From NCBI GenBank assembly GCA_040954595.2, contig CM082597.2, positions 2,232,001-2,296,000 on the forward strand: DNA of 64,000 nt, in the 5' to 3' direction. Each line of letters opens with the position of its first letter. Position 1 is the first letter of the stretch. Below, one piece after another: positions 1-15,050 of the stretch. The notes beneath the pieces are model-generated. The model did no database searches and had not been told where the DNA came from. It worked only from the letters and a program-made list of their open reading frames with translations. Source of the DNA: Balanoglossus misakiensis. Its lineage: Eukaryota; Hemichordata. The position numbers were made by a program, and so were the translations under genes.

Positions 1-1971
1 GCAAGAAAATCTGACCGCTACTTTATGAAACTCAAATGCCAAGGTCGGTTAACGGATGTTTTCTGTGGAATTGGGGTGGGGGCCACAGCCCCAGGAAAAC
101 CACCATTCTGATTAAAAGTGCGGTTGTTGACTTTTGCATACTTTGGTCTGTGGGCGTCCTAGAGAAAGGACCGGGCCGAAGTAAAAGTTCCTTGATTATT
201 ATCTCGACTCCACAAATTTAGTTGGCTGATAAAGTATTTCCATGACAACAATCCCCTAAAAGAACCTCGACAGATTATCTTAGCACAAGTTTTACTGAAA
301 CCACTAATTTCTGACCGAGGTCGATTGTTGTTTTCCTCGACCTTTAGTAAAAGTCCATAAAATTTTATAGCCCCATCCAGTTTGGTTATATAAACGGATC
401 AGGTAAATATACTTCAAAAAATATTACAGTAACCAACGACGATATTGAATGTCCATCTGGTTGGGAGACCGTTTCATTCTTTTGCGAGAAACTGACGTTG
501 TTTTGTGAAAAATTGGTGGATGTGGTCGCCAGTTATTCAAATATGATTAGGGATGGGAACTGTATGCGCGGGGAGATTCGGGCCAGCTTGACCGCATCTA
601 CGTGCTAAATGATGTTTCTTTAACGAGCCCCAGATCACGTGAGCATTGAGACAATAGATTGTGTTGTTGGCTGAAGTTAGCGGATATCTCAGCGGAGGGT
701 ATCTGCAAAACCGTTACAAAGTGGAAACCCCCACCTGGCGCGGTGTCCCGGTGTTTGCTTTCCCGTTTTGAGAAGATATTTAATATTCAGCTCGTGGCGA
801 TATCTGTTTTGGCTGTCCGTAGTAGCCATAACAGACGTTGGTACCTGATATAGGAGTGTGATCAACTCTCTGTGCCCACTGGTGGCCATGTTTGTTTGTT
901 GTTTTAATTCCTTGTTTGTGTTTTTCTGCGGCCTTAACAATCGCTGCGTTGAAAAGCGCGGCCCATGGACAGCATCGTGTTGCACAGCGCGTGCGGGTTA
1001 GTAACACCTGACGTTGAATTTGACTGCGATTTTGACGACGAGATGGAAGGGTGGGTGGACGGACGGACGGACGGACAGAATTATTGTCCGACTAACAATA
1101 TTATGCGGACTAAGACAACATTTCCGGACGTTGGCTAGTTTTGTTTTAGGTCGGCCATGGCCCACGGCCCTGACAAGGGTCGGACAATCCGGTGTAATGA
1201 AAACGGGCGTACAGCACCGTTCCACGCGGCATACATGCTTTCTTTGAACGGTGCGCGGGAAGACGATCGGGAAGAAATCATCCCTTTGAATCGTATCCCG
1301 GCAACCGGAAATAGCCCTCTCATCTCCAAGGCAACACATAAAAGACATCCAAGTTCTTGGTGTAGAGGGCATTGAAGCGTGTATTTGAACGTGTGACGGG
1401 GAGGCTGGGTTCCCAAGCTGTGAATGACCCGATTCGCCCAGAGGTTGACCCCAGGTGCCGCTATTGGCCTCCAACCCAAATATGTGTCCGGACCGCAAAT
1501 TCACACTCCATTTAATAAACATTACCAATGCTAAAGAATTTCGAAGTCAGCCGTCTGTTTAACTAACATTATCCCCTACAGAAAATGACAAGTTGAATTT
1601 TTTCACAAGCATGGGCGTGAAATGAACACACCCCGGCCCAAGAAACCAACAAGGGGCGTGAAAACGGAGCTCAGGAAAATGTCACACGCGTCTGTCATTA
1701 TTCACACAAGGAACACTTCTGACACCGCCTTTTGTGTGTACTTTTTAACGAGGTCTGTTACGGGCGTCTCGTTAAAATAGGGCAAGCACCCGCTTTTTTT
1801 CAATTTGCCAACGGCCACTTGAATTTACGATCACCCGTCCCCGATATACTGTAGGCTAGCGTCAGGACAGACATTTTGTCACGGCATCTCCAACTTGAAG
1901 AACACACGGTGGGCATGGGTCTCTCGCATGTCGCTGCAGTCGCCCCTACTACAGATCTAAATCAAATAATC

Positions 1972-2015
1972 TCTTCTCTCTCCCTCTCTCTCTCGCTCTC
2001 ACTCTCCTCTCTCAC
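1972..2015. repeat. CT-rich low-complexity tract
   Basis: An imperfect run of TCTC, interrupted by CG, CA and CC steps. It is a simple-sequence tract with no coding significance; the poly-Ser/Leu translations through it are artefacts. Confidence 0.85.
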
Positions 2016-3042
2016 AATCTATCTCCCTCCCCATGTATCAGTCTTGTCTTGCCTATATGTCCCCAGGACCCAAGTACCGCTGATTATTTATTCAATTTAT
2101 AGGCCACACGCGTCTTTATGCCACATGTCTGCTTAGAACTACGTCCAGCCATCTGCCGTCGCATTACTAGTACTTGTCTTGGCTGCTGGCATCGCGGTTC
2201 AACGATGCGAGCGAATCACAATTATAACGGAAATCACGTGACAGCCAAAAACCAAAATGCCCACCTGGTAATAGAGCATCTAAATATGGCGTCAAGCCAA
2301 CGCCTGAAGGAGTGAAATCGCCGAAAAATATTTTTTTATTTACAAACAAGACCGACAAAAGTCTTTCAGATCAACAGGTGTTCCTTTTATGATCTAACAG
2401 AGAGCGTGCATAACGCCGCTACTAAAATCGGCGACGTTTGTCTGTGTTGTGACAGGTAGCGTGGAGGTCGCGACTCTGGGGGCTTGACTGGGGAAATGAA
2501 ACGGTTGTAACGGAACCGTCAAGAATTCCTCTGTTTTTCAAGAGGCTAACGGCCCGGGATAATTGATCCTTCAACCGTGCGTGTAAAAAAACATGTTATA
2601 AATATATTTTTATTGAGCCGCCTACGTGCCCACTCCTCTCCATCCAAGGTGAGGTGGTACAATTAATAACCCCCATAAACGTATGCTTTCCTTCCCTGTG
2701 ATATTTCTATACAAAACAGTTGTCTGTGTCACAGACAAACCAGTGTCGTTGGACACCTTAGGGTTTACCGCGAACATGTATCACAAATATGACAACATTC
2801 AAAACGGGTTTGATTTTTTTCTTCACAAAATCATGTCGCATACCACGGCCGTTTTCTACCTGATTAACGCAATAAATACCATCACGTACTTTCATGTGTT
2901 TGTGTACCTTCTAAAAACTACTTAAACGAGTCTTACTTATGACCCTTGACCTGGTTGGTATTTTCAAACGCCCCATTCTTCACATTCACAAGACTTTTGT
3001 ATATGGGCTCTACTAAACACACTTCGCCAGTCTCTCTAAGGT

Positions 3043-3251
<209 letters not shown>

Positions 3252-3289
3252 TGTTATAGGCCTACACTTGTTTGTTCTTTTGATATAGA

Positions 3290-4698
3290 GTCTAGTGTGG
3301 CCCTGTTTCTGGTGAATCACCGTACAGACGTGAACGACAACGACTTACACGTCAACAAGGCACCAATAAAGAAACACGACAGTGCAGCGCCAGCGGGAAA
3401 TGATGAAACAGACCTAACGCAATTGCAACAACATAGCGACGTGTGCCAGTCGGCTACTGGCGCCTGTCCGAAGTCGTGTGGCTACGACAGCGAGAATAGC
3501 GAAGACCTTCAATTCAATTCAATTCGGGGGACATTTCCGGGACAGGTAATTCTATCACTCAACAAGTATAACAGTTGTAATGTCTAAACACCTACCGTAC
3601 TTGTTCCAAGGGGTCAAAGCTTCCGGAGGCGGAGCACAACTTGATACAGGTCTCCATACACGTGGCGGTGGTGGGTCATTGCGCATGCGAAAACGTAAAT
3701 GTTCGCTGACCTCAGTCACATGACCTGTAAAGGGTCATAGCCAGATATAGCTACACGTACACGTACACGACGATAAAGACATTTTCCAAAATCTGTTTAA
3801 TATTTTTTTTTTTTTTTGCTTTTCGGTTGAAAAATGATATATTCGTGAACAGTGTGTTAGAGGTCAAACCTCACATCATCACTGGGAAAGCGATGGGTCT
3901 TCCATTCTGACGTCATGCTGACAGAAAATATTCACCTTTCAGGTTGAGACGCAGCTGCTTCCAATTGGTGACACCAAACAACAAACAGATGAGAGACAGA
4001 CGTGCAAACAAGAAGATAGTCAGGGCGAAGACATTTCCACGGGTGTGGCGGAGGAGAATTTGCACTGCACTCTCTGCGGTAAACTGTTTCCACACATGCG
4101 CATGCTTAGTCGTCACCTGAGGAGCCACGAAGAAATGAAGCGACATTTGTGCCAGTTTTGCAAGAAAGGTTTCAGCGACAACTTTGACTTGAAAAGGCAC
4201 GTGCGGACGCACACAGGTAAATAAAAGTTTCATCCATGCATCTGCTAACGAACCGACTGACTGACTGACTGACTGACTGAATAAAAACTAACCGATTCTC
4301 CCCTCTTGTCTCTGTAATTTACAATGATGAGTTACATAATACATTTGGAATATTGGATGATATTAATATTCAAATTTATAATATCAAAATTTCATTTGAC
4401 TCCAGGTGTTCGTCCATTCAAGTGTGAGATATGCGTGAAGGCGTTCACCCAGCGCTGCTCACTGGAGTCACACAAGAGGAAAGTTCACGGTGTCGTCTTC
4501 AAATACGCCTACAAACAAAGGCGGGAAAAACTGTACGTCTGCGAGGACTGTGGACACACGACGACAATCATTGAAGAACACTTTTTGCATGTGAGACAAA
4601 GCCATCCAATCAGCTCCTCCGTCACGAAATACGGCTGGAAAGACAGAATGGCGACCAATCAGAAACAGACACTCCAGCCACGCAACAGGGACTTCTAG
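3290..4698 (+). CDS. ovo: Ovo-like C2H2 zinc-finger transcription factor (ovo paralog A, + strand; 5' end not resolved)
   Basis: This is a nuclear DNA-binding repressor/activator of the Ovo/Shavenbaby/OVOL family, known in epithelial and germline differentiation. Exons are about 3290-3545 (start uncertain), 3943-4216 and 4406-4698 (stop TAG). Donors are CAG|gtaatt and CAG|gtaaat; acceptors are ttcag and tccag. The second exon holds two C2H2 fingers (CTLCGK...RHLRSH; CQFCKKGFSDNFDLKRH...H). The last exon holds finger 3 (CEICVKAFTQRCSLESH) and a degenerate fourth finger (YVCEDCGHTT) after the family signature YAYKQRR. The first visible exon joins in phase 0 and contains ALFLVNHR, which resembles the FLV core of the N-terminal SNAG peptide of OVOL proteins; that part is inference. 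The visible product is about 270 residues, close to OVOL1/2. A start codon or extra 5' exon probably lies upstream. The gene points tail-to-tail at the second ovo gene. Confidence 0.92.
4254..4282. repeat. (GACT)n short tetranucleotide run in an ovo intron
   Basis: About six tandem GACT units sit in the 189-bp intron between the second and third visible exons of the + strand ovo gene. This is simple sequence, expected to vary in length. Confidence 0.85.
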
Positions 4699-7600
4699 TT
4701 GTACCGCCACCATGGTTCTGTTGAGGAAAAGGCAAAGGAATACTGGATTTCCTTTGGCCTCCATTGGTGGCGCTCATCATATCAGAATTTGGCAACGTTC
4801 ACTTGTTGACCCATGTGTACACCTTTGATGTAAACTAAACGGCAGGTAGTACACAAAATGCCATGGTCTACCAAGGCCACGTCCATGAACTGTGTTGAAG
4901 GTGGCAATCGGGCGATGTTCTGCCAAAACTTTGTGGGATCGATCGCCGGTCAAGGGCGACTGTAGATCACGACCTCTAACTGGTCAGGAGGGAGTAGAAA
5001 TGGAAATCAAATACACAAATCTTATAGAAAAAGCTGTAAATTTATTTGTAAATTGCACCAAAACGAAAAACACATTTCGCAATCCCAAAAGAAGCTATGA
5101 CACCATAATTATGGCAAAATTATCGTCTCGTGTAAATCATTCGTGAATCATCGTTTTACATCGGTGCTAGAGTTGTATTGATTGCATATGAAAAGTCACA
5201 TTTGCATAATCACTTATTTGTTTCAAATCTTTGATTTTACGCTGTCAGCATCCTATGAGCTAGTCGATCAATAGACGCCACAATCATCTGGAGATTAAAT
5301 TACTTGGAAGACTTGGCTACCCAAGACAAGTAAACCGTGTAGCTGTTTAGATTTTAATTAAAAAGAAATTCAAATATTATCACATTGTCGAAAATGGCGT
5401 TCAATATTTTATGAACACCGAACGTTTCAATATCATGGTTAGACTACGTCACATCCGGGAGGAATTCGCGGGTTAGTATTAAACAACATTTTAAAAATAT
5501 CACTGAACGACAAAAAGTGACAAAACTTCAAGGTCGGTCATCTTTGAACTACTATAAAGAATTCTAGATATAAGAACTATCCAACACCAGTATAATAGAA
5601 ACGCTAAAGAAAAAAAATGCCGTAGATTAAAGCTAAAAAGTAAAGATTGTCATGAAAAAAATCGGGCTCGAATATGGCAGAACACCAGATAAAGTAAAAC
5701 GCTTTTTAAACGTAGCAGACAGCAAGTCTTTGTTAATTTGCGTTAAATTATTTAACAAAATATTATACAAAGTGAAAAGTCACATTTCAAAATGAACATT
5801 CATTGCTTTCTGAAACAGAGTTTCAACAAATACTTCAATAACAAATTAAGGTCCCGGATGTTTGCAAATACCCGAGATAAACAAACCGATATTACTCTAT
5901 AAAAACAAATATCACAGATCGCATCGTATTGAAGAAAAAAAATAACAATTTCTACCAAAGATGGAGTTCAAAATGATCGCACAGTTGATCTTTCTGAAAA
6001 AAGATGAATTAAATCAGACAGTGACAATATCCCTACACCGTTTTCTCGACAGAAAAATAACACTGTCTGTGGAGATGTAACTTACAAAATAAAAAAAAAC
6101 TCGTTCAGAAAAGAGTTTAGTACAACTTTTCACACTGTAAAAAACACCAGAGTGAGTAAATACACAATAGGCACTTCTTTAAACAATAGGCCTGCAAACA
6201 ATAGGCCTGGTACTAGGTGGGACAATTTTAAAAGCTTTTAAAGCTTGCTGAAAAATTGGTTTAGTCTAAAGAAACACGCCGCGTAAAATGGCCGCGTTAC
6301 TAAAGCTTAGTGAGGTTTTCCTCAAAATTTGCTCACAAAATTATCTATGTGCTAAAAATATTATTAGTCCACTGACCACTGTGTAAATCACGCTAAATTG
6401 TAGGCACTTTTGCGAATTATTATCAGTAAACGAAATATTGCTCCCTAATAATATACAGATAACAGCCAATCAGAGAGTCACACTGCTCAACCAATCAGAA
6501 TCCACGTTTCTGCGAAACAGGTTTCCCTATTACCCGTCCCTTTGAGCTTAGCTCATTGGGGCAGGAACTAGCCATGAGTAATTTGTAAAGTACTGAGTTT
6601 CGGTCGGTCTATCTAAAAGCTGCTAATGAAATATCGCGTTAAACGAGACTGTGCTACCCCCGAGATTTCAACAAGAACCCAGGGTTCCAGAGCGGACAGC
6701 GTGTCCATATTAGTACAGTGTAGGGGACACGTTCTGATTATATGATATAAATAAATACTATTTTTACATCCAAATAATTCAAATTATGATTTGAAGCTGA
6801 CGGACGAGAGTCAATCAACAAATTTACAGTCAATCTACCAAGCAATGTGTGACCTTTAACCTTTGGCTACGTAGTGACGCCAAAGCGATAAGTCACCGTG
6901 CGATTTACTTGTCAATGTATGAGAAATACGAGTAAATAGCATAAAACGAATTCTCTTATTGGTGGAAGTGAAGTAACATCCACTGTGTGAACCAATCAGC
7001 TTTAACGATAATTATCAGTTTGGCACTGACGACAAGTTTTACCTGCGGCTGGATTTTTTCAGTCGAGTGTAGCGCGCTACGGTGTCCTCTCTATGACAAG
7101 AGAATGCAGCCTTGTTTTCAGGTGCATAACTGCGGTCTAATCTCGAACGCTACTTCATCGCTCCTTTAGTGCTTGAAAGGTTAATTGGTGTTAAGCACAG
7201 AAGAACATAATCAACTTGTTATCGCCACAGTCCTTCCGACTTTCAAGGTTTCCCTTCTATTCTTCACCCACTTCTGCCACTTGTTAACTGAATACACTTT
7301 CTCGTGTTTTTTTGTAGTCACGGATGGTCAGCTATGCGTGGGAAATAACTCCCTATTTTCTGCGGGTTATATTTCGCAAGCTTCGGTTACGTGGGTGATT
7401 TGTGAGAATGGACAGCCAAGTTTTGCAAGGAGGAAGAAAATTGACGAAATACAAAACCTTAGAACGAACTCTAATGGAAGTGTACAGAAAACAAACACCT
7501 TGATAACTTGTCTGTTTAGGACAAGGGATAATCTATTTTGCAACGACCATCACGTGACGTGGTAACATGGCCAATTAACGACCAAGCAAATCTGGGTTTG

Positions 7601-7993
7601 ACGTCATAGCGAGACCAAACGTTGGGTTTTCAGTGACAATATCACTATCGGTTCAGTGAGTAATACGACCCCCACCTTACATCAAGCCCGGGGCACTGGT
7701 CTCTTGGTCTCTGTGGGAAAATGGTCTCGCGAAAGATAAAGCCAAAACCCGTACTTGGAAACATTATTTTGAACTTTCACATGGAAAGAAAAATAATTCT
7801 ACCGACCACTCGTTTCCCGCGTAAACGACAACTCGCGAACCGTCATAACACAAAAGAAAAATCATGTACATTGTAACTACAATATAGGATTAAATGAATA
7901 AATTAAGTGAGTACGGCGGGTTCAAAAGTTAAAAGAGGACAAAATCGAGTACATGTACACGTACTGTATACATCTTTTCCATGGAGACACATT
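4699..7993. other. 3' intergenic space between convergent ovo genes
   Basis: This AT-rich sequence separates the two stop codons of the tail-to-tail ovo genes and must contain both 3' UTRs and poly(A) sites. I found no conserved open frame. A small direct duplication around 6182-6210 repeats aacaataggcctg. The rest shows no structure I can support. Confidence 0.6.
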
Positions 7994-9841
<1,848 letters not shown>

Positions 9842-11162
9842 TTAGCCAAGGAGCGATGACAATCACAAGCGCGCTAGAAAAACGCAACTGTTGACTTGGT
9901 AACATGCGCAGATCTTCACAAACGTTTGGCGCCGCGACTCGTGAGAGCGATTGACTTTTCGCAAGGACTTCAAACAAGAGAGAGCATGTTCGAACACTTT
10001 AATCCACCCCATTTACCTCTAGCTGATCCTCGGGTTGGGATTTGTCTAAAGTCCGTTGTGGTTAATCTTATCATTGTGAACTGCGACGAGTGACTGACAG
10101 ACCCTAGCAGCAATTTAATTCAATTGGGAAATCTTTTTTTATTTCTATTGTCAAACAAAATAATATAAGTACAGGAATCAGCTTTTTTCACATAAAGAAT
10201 GCATCTTTGCTGTAAATATTTCCCATAATATAAAACTGAGTGTCCCTGTGAGGAATGGGGGTGGGGGCGGGTGAACTTTACAGACACAGGCATTGACAGA
10301 CAGGGACATTTGGATAGACAGACACGGGGAGACGGGTAAGGGGGGGATGGCGAAGGACAGGACAGCGTTGGGAATCAGAGAAGCCAGCATTCGCAATACA
10401 TACACAAGTAGAGTACGACAATGTCCAAAATAGTCGCATCAAAAACAAACAAAATCACAGTTCCTTAGTTACCATAGCAATGTCACCTGGAGCGGTAGTT
10501 CAGGGTCTATGGTTTAACTGGTCATGCAAGCCTTGTCTTGATATACAATTGAGGATAGGGGAGCGCATCAAAATAGAAGGCGCATGTTAGATACAGACTG
10601 ACCAGCACAGATGGAATCTGAGGGGAGGTTTGGGAGGGACAATGCAAGGGCAAAGACAAAATGGCGGCAAGGGCGCTTGTGATGGGAGATAGAGAGAGGG
10701 CGCGGAAACGCACAGAGTATATGACATAAATGTTATCATATATCAGATAAAGAAGGCGGAGTTGCCCTCTGACTCTGCCTTTTGGATAAAACAAGTTTAT
10801 TGTTGACTTCTGTGGAACATCATTGATGCGAATCTGGGGCAAGAATGTAGTTTGCCTTCAGGAATTTAGCTTTTTTACATTTCTTTTTTTTTCATAAAAT
10901 GGAGGGAGTTTAAAGCACAATGTTCCCGGGGGTTGAAGATCGATATGCGTCAGATGACGACGCACAAAAGCGCAGAAACCCGAGCGATGCGCTGCGCCCT
11001 ACGGCTGCATATTTAATAGCCCGGGTTCCTGTTCTGACTTGCCGCGCTCGGCTGGTATGGGAGAAGATCTTCTTGCAGATAATTACCCCGGTTTGAGAAA
11101 CGCATACCGGCTGGCTGAGGCTGATCTAAATGGGTCTCGATCAGAAAGAAAAGGCGACTTAC

Positions 11163-11310
11163 AGAGGTGCTGTATGTCGAGCACTGCACGCTGAAGTCTT
11201 TTCTTCTCATCATGGGTCAAGTCAACCGAAAGGCGCAGAACGACGCGGCCATACTTCTCCCATGATCTAACTGAATACCGCAATTCTAAAACCTTCGGGT
11301 CGGTTTGTCC
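11163..11310 (-). CDS. Candidate coding exon of unknown identity, phase-compatible with ovo paralog B
   Basis: On the minus strand a 148-nt open segment is bounded by a plausible acceptor (cacccgtag, before 11310) and a strong donor (CTCT|gtaagt, after 11163). It encodes 49 residues plus one nucleotide, with balanced composition, a charged amphipathic stretch (LTHDEKKRLQRAVLDIQHL) and ordinary codon use. It leaves one overhanging nucleotide, which is the phase needed by the ovo exon starting at 9810 (T|AC makes Tyr). The join would read on without a stop into the ovo frame. I do not recognise the peptide and it does not resemble a SNAG domain. It may be an alternative ovo 5' exon, an exon of another gene, or chance. 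Confidence 0.3.
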
Positions 11311-12794
11311 CTACGGGTGGGTGCATTCTTGTCCACCGAGCAAAGGTAATGCACAGACACTGTAGCGATGGGTTTCTGAAAAGCGCCGCTGTTCTCAAAG
11401 AGGTCTCTTGGACCACTATCAAGAGGAGGGGATAACGCTAACATCCTTTCAACGGCCCAGTCGGGCTTTATAACACTGGGAACGGGAACAGCGGTCTTGC
11501 GTCTCTGGGGACGAGTGACCGTTTTCATTGAACTTACGTATAGACCTAGTTTTTTCACACAATACGTCAAGTGTTGGCTGGGGGCGGAAGGATATAAGTT
11601 CAAACTGAACAACACAGTCCCGTGTTCAAAAAGTAAAATCCATCTCTGGATGACGGTGATGTCTATGATGATGATGATGATGACGGTGGTTGTGGTAAAC
11701 AAACTACACTTGTGCTACGTGCATTACACAAGTATTCGGACCCTGCAGAATAATATTCATTAGCCTTTGAGCAACTTTTGACAACTTTGGTAAAACATTG
11801 ACACGTTTACAAAAGATCACAGCTGCCTTCACACCTTACTGTCACGTGATTCACACTAATCGCCATGGGACGACCGTGTGTGTGTGAAAAAAAAGACAAC
11901 CAATTATTCTCGACTGGAGAAGTGTTTGGTAAAAAATCTAAGCTTATAACCATTTCACAGCGCCGTGACACCATGGACGAATCGAACGATATATGGATGA
12001 AGACGATCAAAAAGTCGATCGCTGGTTTTGCGAAAGTGCTCGCCACACCTGTTGTTCGTGAGCACATTGTGTATAAAGACCCAAGTCGCAGACAATGCAT
12101 TGTTGTCTGCGTGTTCAGACAATGTTTGGATGGATATTTATGACAACAATGAGGCCGATACACGAGCGAGCGCAGAAGACACCCGAAAGAACCTATAACC
12201 ACTGTGTATTTCAGTTTGGTTTCAACGGGCCAAAAGGGGGAACATTTGCCTCCATTCTTGGGCGAAACGGTCCAAAATTCTGATACCACCCCGATTATTC
12301 GCTAGCTGTCCCGGGTAGCTGTGATCTAAATTTATCTCTTTTGTGTCGTGTGTTTTGTTTTCGCAGCCAATGACCACTTAGCATCACCGCACGAGATTTT
12401 CAGCTTTTCAAAAGAATTCTTACATGTCCTGAATTTTGACGCTAATTAACCATTGTTTGTGGATCGCTTTCGTTTTTCGCTGAACGGCCACGGTCGCGTA
12501 ACTGTTGTAGCTAACTGTTTCCCGCTCAAAGTTACAAGTAGTCCAAAATTGTCTCTCTGGGTAGGTCTGTATGCCCCTCACCCTCGACTGTATCATTTAG
12601 CGAAGATGATTGATTCGTCCTTCATAACAAGCAAGCTGTGGTCGCCCGAAAATAAATAGTAACGACGTGAACAGGTACACAAGAGGGAACAAAGTCCCTC
12701 TATTAGGAACTGTGGTCTGAATTAGCGTTGAGATTTCATCCGTTGACTTCTCTCATATCTAATACAATTTCTCTTTCGTAGAATACCTTTGTGT

Positions 12795-13160
12795 TTAACC
12801 TTCAACGAAAATTAACATCGGGTGCAGTACCAGTAGCAATCGGGGCGCGTTTGTCTTTCGGGCAGAGTTTAAAGAGAAAACTGGTTGAATCTCCCCAACA
12901 CCCCATTGTTTTTCTAACAACCGACATCGAAAATAACCCGTCAGCAAGTTGAAGTTCAAAGACCGACAGTTCAATGACACACAAAGCGGCTTATACAGCA
13001 GGGCTTCGGGGATTCGACGACGAGAAGTGACGTAATCTCTGTCAATATGTGCAGTGCCGTAACTGTTCATTGACCGACGATTTCGGAGAAGGGGTTCGCC
13101 ACGGGAGCCCAACATCGAATTAGTTCTGGATAAGCCAGCAACATTCATAGATTCAACCAT
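12795..13160 (-). CDS. Unrecognised 121-residue open frame
   Basis: A minus-strand ATG at 13160-13158 opens a frame that begins MVESMNVAGLSRTN and has a basic, Ser/Arg-rich first half (RRSMNSYGTAHIDRDYVTSRRR). The first 65 or so codons look more coding-like than the tail, which suggests that if real it would be an initial exon spliced out near 12970. I found no consensus donor with a phase that fits the candidate exon at 11310. No homolog comes to mind; it could be a chance frame. Confidence 0.18.
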   Translation of the reverse strand: MVESMNVAGLSRTNSMLGSRGEPLLRNRRSMNSYGTAHIDRDYVTSRRRIPEALLYKPLCVSLNCRSLNFNLLTGYFRCRLLEKQWGVGEIQPVFSLNSARKTNAPRLLLVLHPMLIFVEG

Positions 13161-13593
13161 GTAAACAATTACCATTGGCTTCACTCGAAACAAAATGACA
13201 TGTTTCCAGTATCAAATGTATTTGTAAATGTGCAATTTTCCTGTATAGGGGTATCGCCACCAAATAACTGGCGTATCCTCAAGCCTTGGGCCTCGTGTAC
13301 ATTTTAAGGATCTTGGGCGTTCTTCACTCTCAACTCGCAAGTGACATTGAACCACACCGTGTGGTAGACCGACCGTGATTGGGCGAAGACACGGGAAGAC
13401 CTAAAATGCCTGTCCGCCCAGACGACAATGCACAAAGCACGCAGTGTCCGGTAAAAATTTGTGGCGCGTGAAAATCGGATTTGTTCAGAACATTGCCGAT
13501 TACTCAAACTGGCGAAGTCCGTATAAAACGAAATATATAAAGTGAAACGTCTATTGATGAAAGTACAAGGGGGTGAATACACGCCCGTGCAAT

Positions 13594-13613
13594 CATAGAC
13601 AGTACTGTCTATG
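13594..13613. repeat. 20-bp perfect palindrome
   Basis: CATAGACAGTACTGTCTATG is its own reverse complement. It has no obvious gene context. Related ATAGACC-type palindromes occur around 19.45-19.56 kb, which hints at a shared origin in a small dispersed element. Confidence 0.8.
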
Positions 13614-15050
13614 GTGCAATAGTGCAATACACCTGTCTGTGTGAATACCGAATTCTACTTATCACTTCGACACTGCATTTGGGCAGACATACGCTATCAG
13701 AATGGAGTTTTGGATAAACGGGACACACGCGTGGATATTTGGACATTTTTCCTCTCAACACCGCTGGTATTCAAGAAGACAGAAATCTCCTAATTACGCG
13801 TATGATAAAACAATACTCACGATAAAGATGCGGCTCAGACTGCAATCGTTATGCGGGTCTGTAACTCGCGGCTTGAAAGATTTCCACCAGTAAAGAAGTC
13901 TTACTTTCCACCGCTATGTGGCAACCTACACACCGTTCAGTGGCTAGCTGTGTCGGGTTATGATTCCCAAACTACGGTTCCTGTTAGTTTAATTTCTGTC
14001 GACGCCAAAACATGCATCACACAGTCCCTCCCAGAATTCGCTGAGGGGAACGAGCAGGAGCGAGTACCGACTTGTTGACTTGTTTGTGTCCGTACTGAAC
14101 ATCCCACACTATTCTATCTTTTTTTTCTCTCCGCTGGGTTTTGCAAGTGTTTAAATCACTCACTCGGAGCGAATCTGTCTATTTAATCACCCTACTGGCC
14201 GCCCTTGTGAGTTCAGTCCAAGAGGACAGGCGTGCCATTCATCAATCGATGCCCCCGGGGGATGACAGGTACACACTGTTTGTCACGTCGACGCCGAACG
14301 TTTCGGGCAAGGCTCGAACAATAGGAACAAATGGCCGCAAACTCGCGAGGGTTATCGCGAGTGACCCCACGGTGTGAAGTTAACCTCCCCGGGAAATTCC
14401 TACCCATCACCGCCGAGGCGAAAATACCCCCCTTTCCCTCATATATTTGATAGCTCTGGGAACTTCCACATACATAGAAACCTAAGCGCCCGTTCTCCGG
14501 CGACGGAGGCTCCGAGCACCTGCGCGCAGACACCTGTTGGCGGAGAGAGGAGCGCGTTTCCAGGTAGACAGAGTGGAATGTTCCGCTCCATTTAATCCCA
14601 AACAGCCTCGATAACAACGCTCGTTTAGAACTAAACTATCGCTTAAGTGTGTCAAAGGAGAACATGAAAAATGGCACGGTAGCTCTCATAAAAAACGACA
14701 GAAAAATTTCTTCGAAGTCACTTCATTCCATGGACGCTTTTTCATACCGAATTAATACCGAGGTGACAATTTGAGTTCGTAATTAAGGGGTTTCGGTGCA
14801 CTACATAAATGCGCGGACGATTGTCCGGGTATTGTCAAGTTGGCCTTTATCTCAAGTGCCGCGCTTACGGGGAACACAACGAGCATCCTCCGTTCTTGAT
14901 CACCGCTTTAGAAATCCACTCGGTTTCTCTGTTGACTTTCTGGTCCTACGGTCCGCAACAAGTGGTCGCTTAACCTAATAAAACGTGGAGGCAGCTCTCT
15001 TGGCGAGCAATAAAGTCGAGTTTATGAACCTCCTGTTTGTTGCTTTCGAG

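Noticed and set aside
14213-14617. Open frames on both strands of a GC-richer patch
   Set aside because: Both strands look equally protein-like, which points to GC-driven chance openness rather than a gene.
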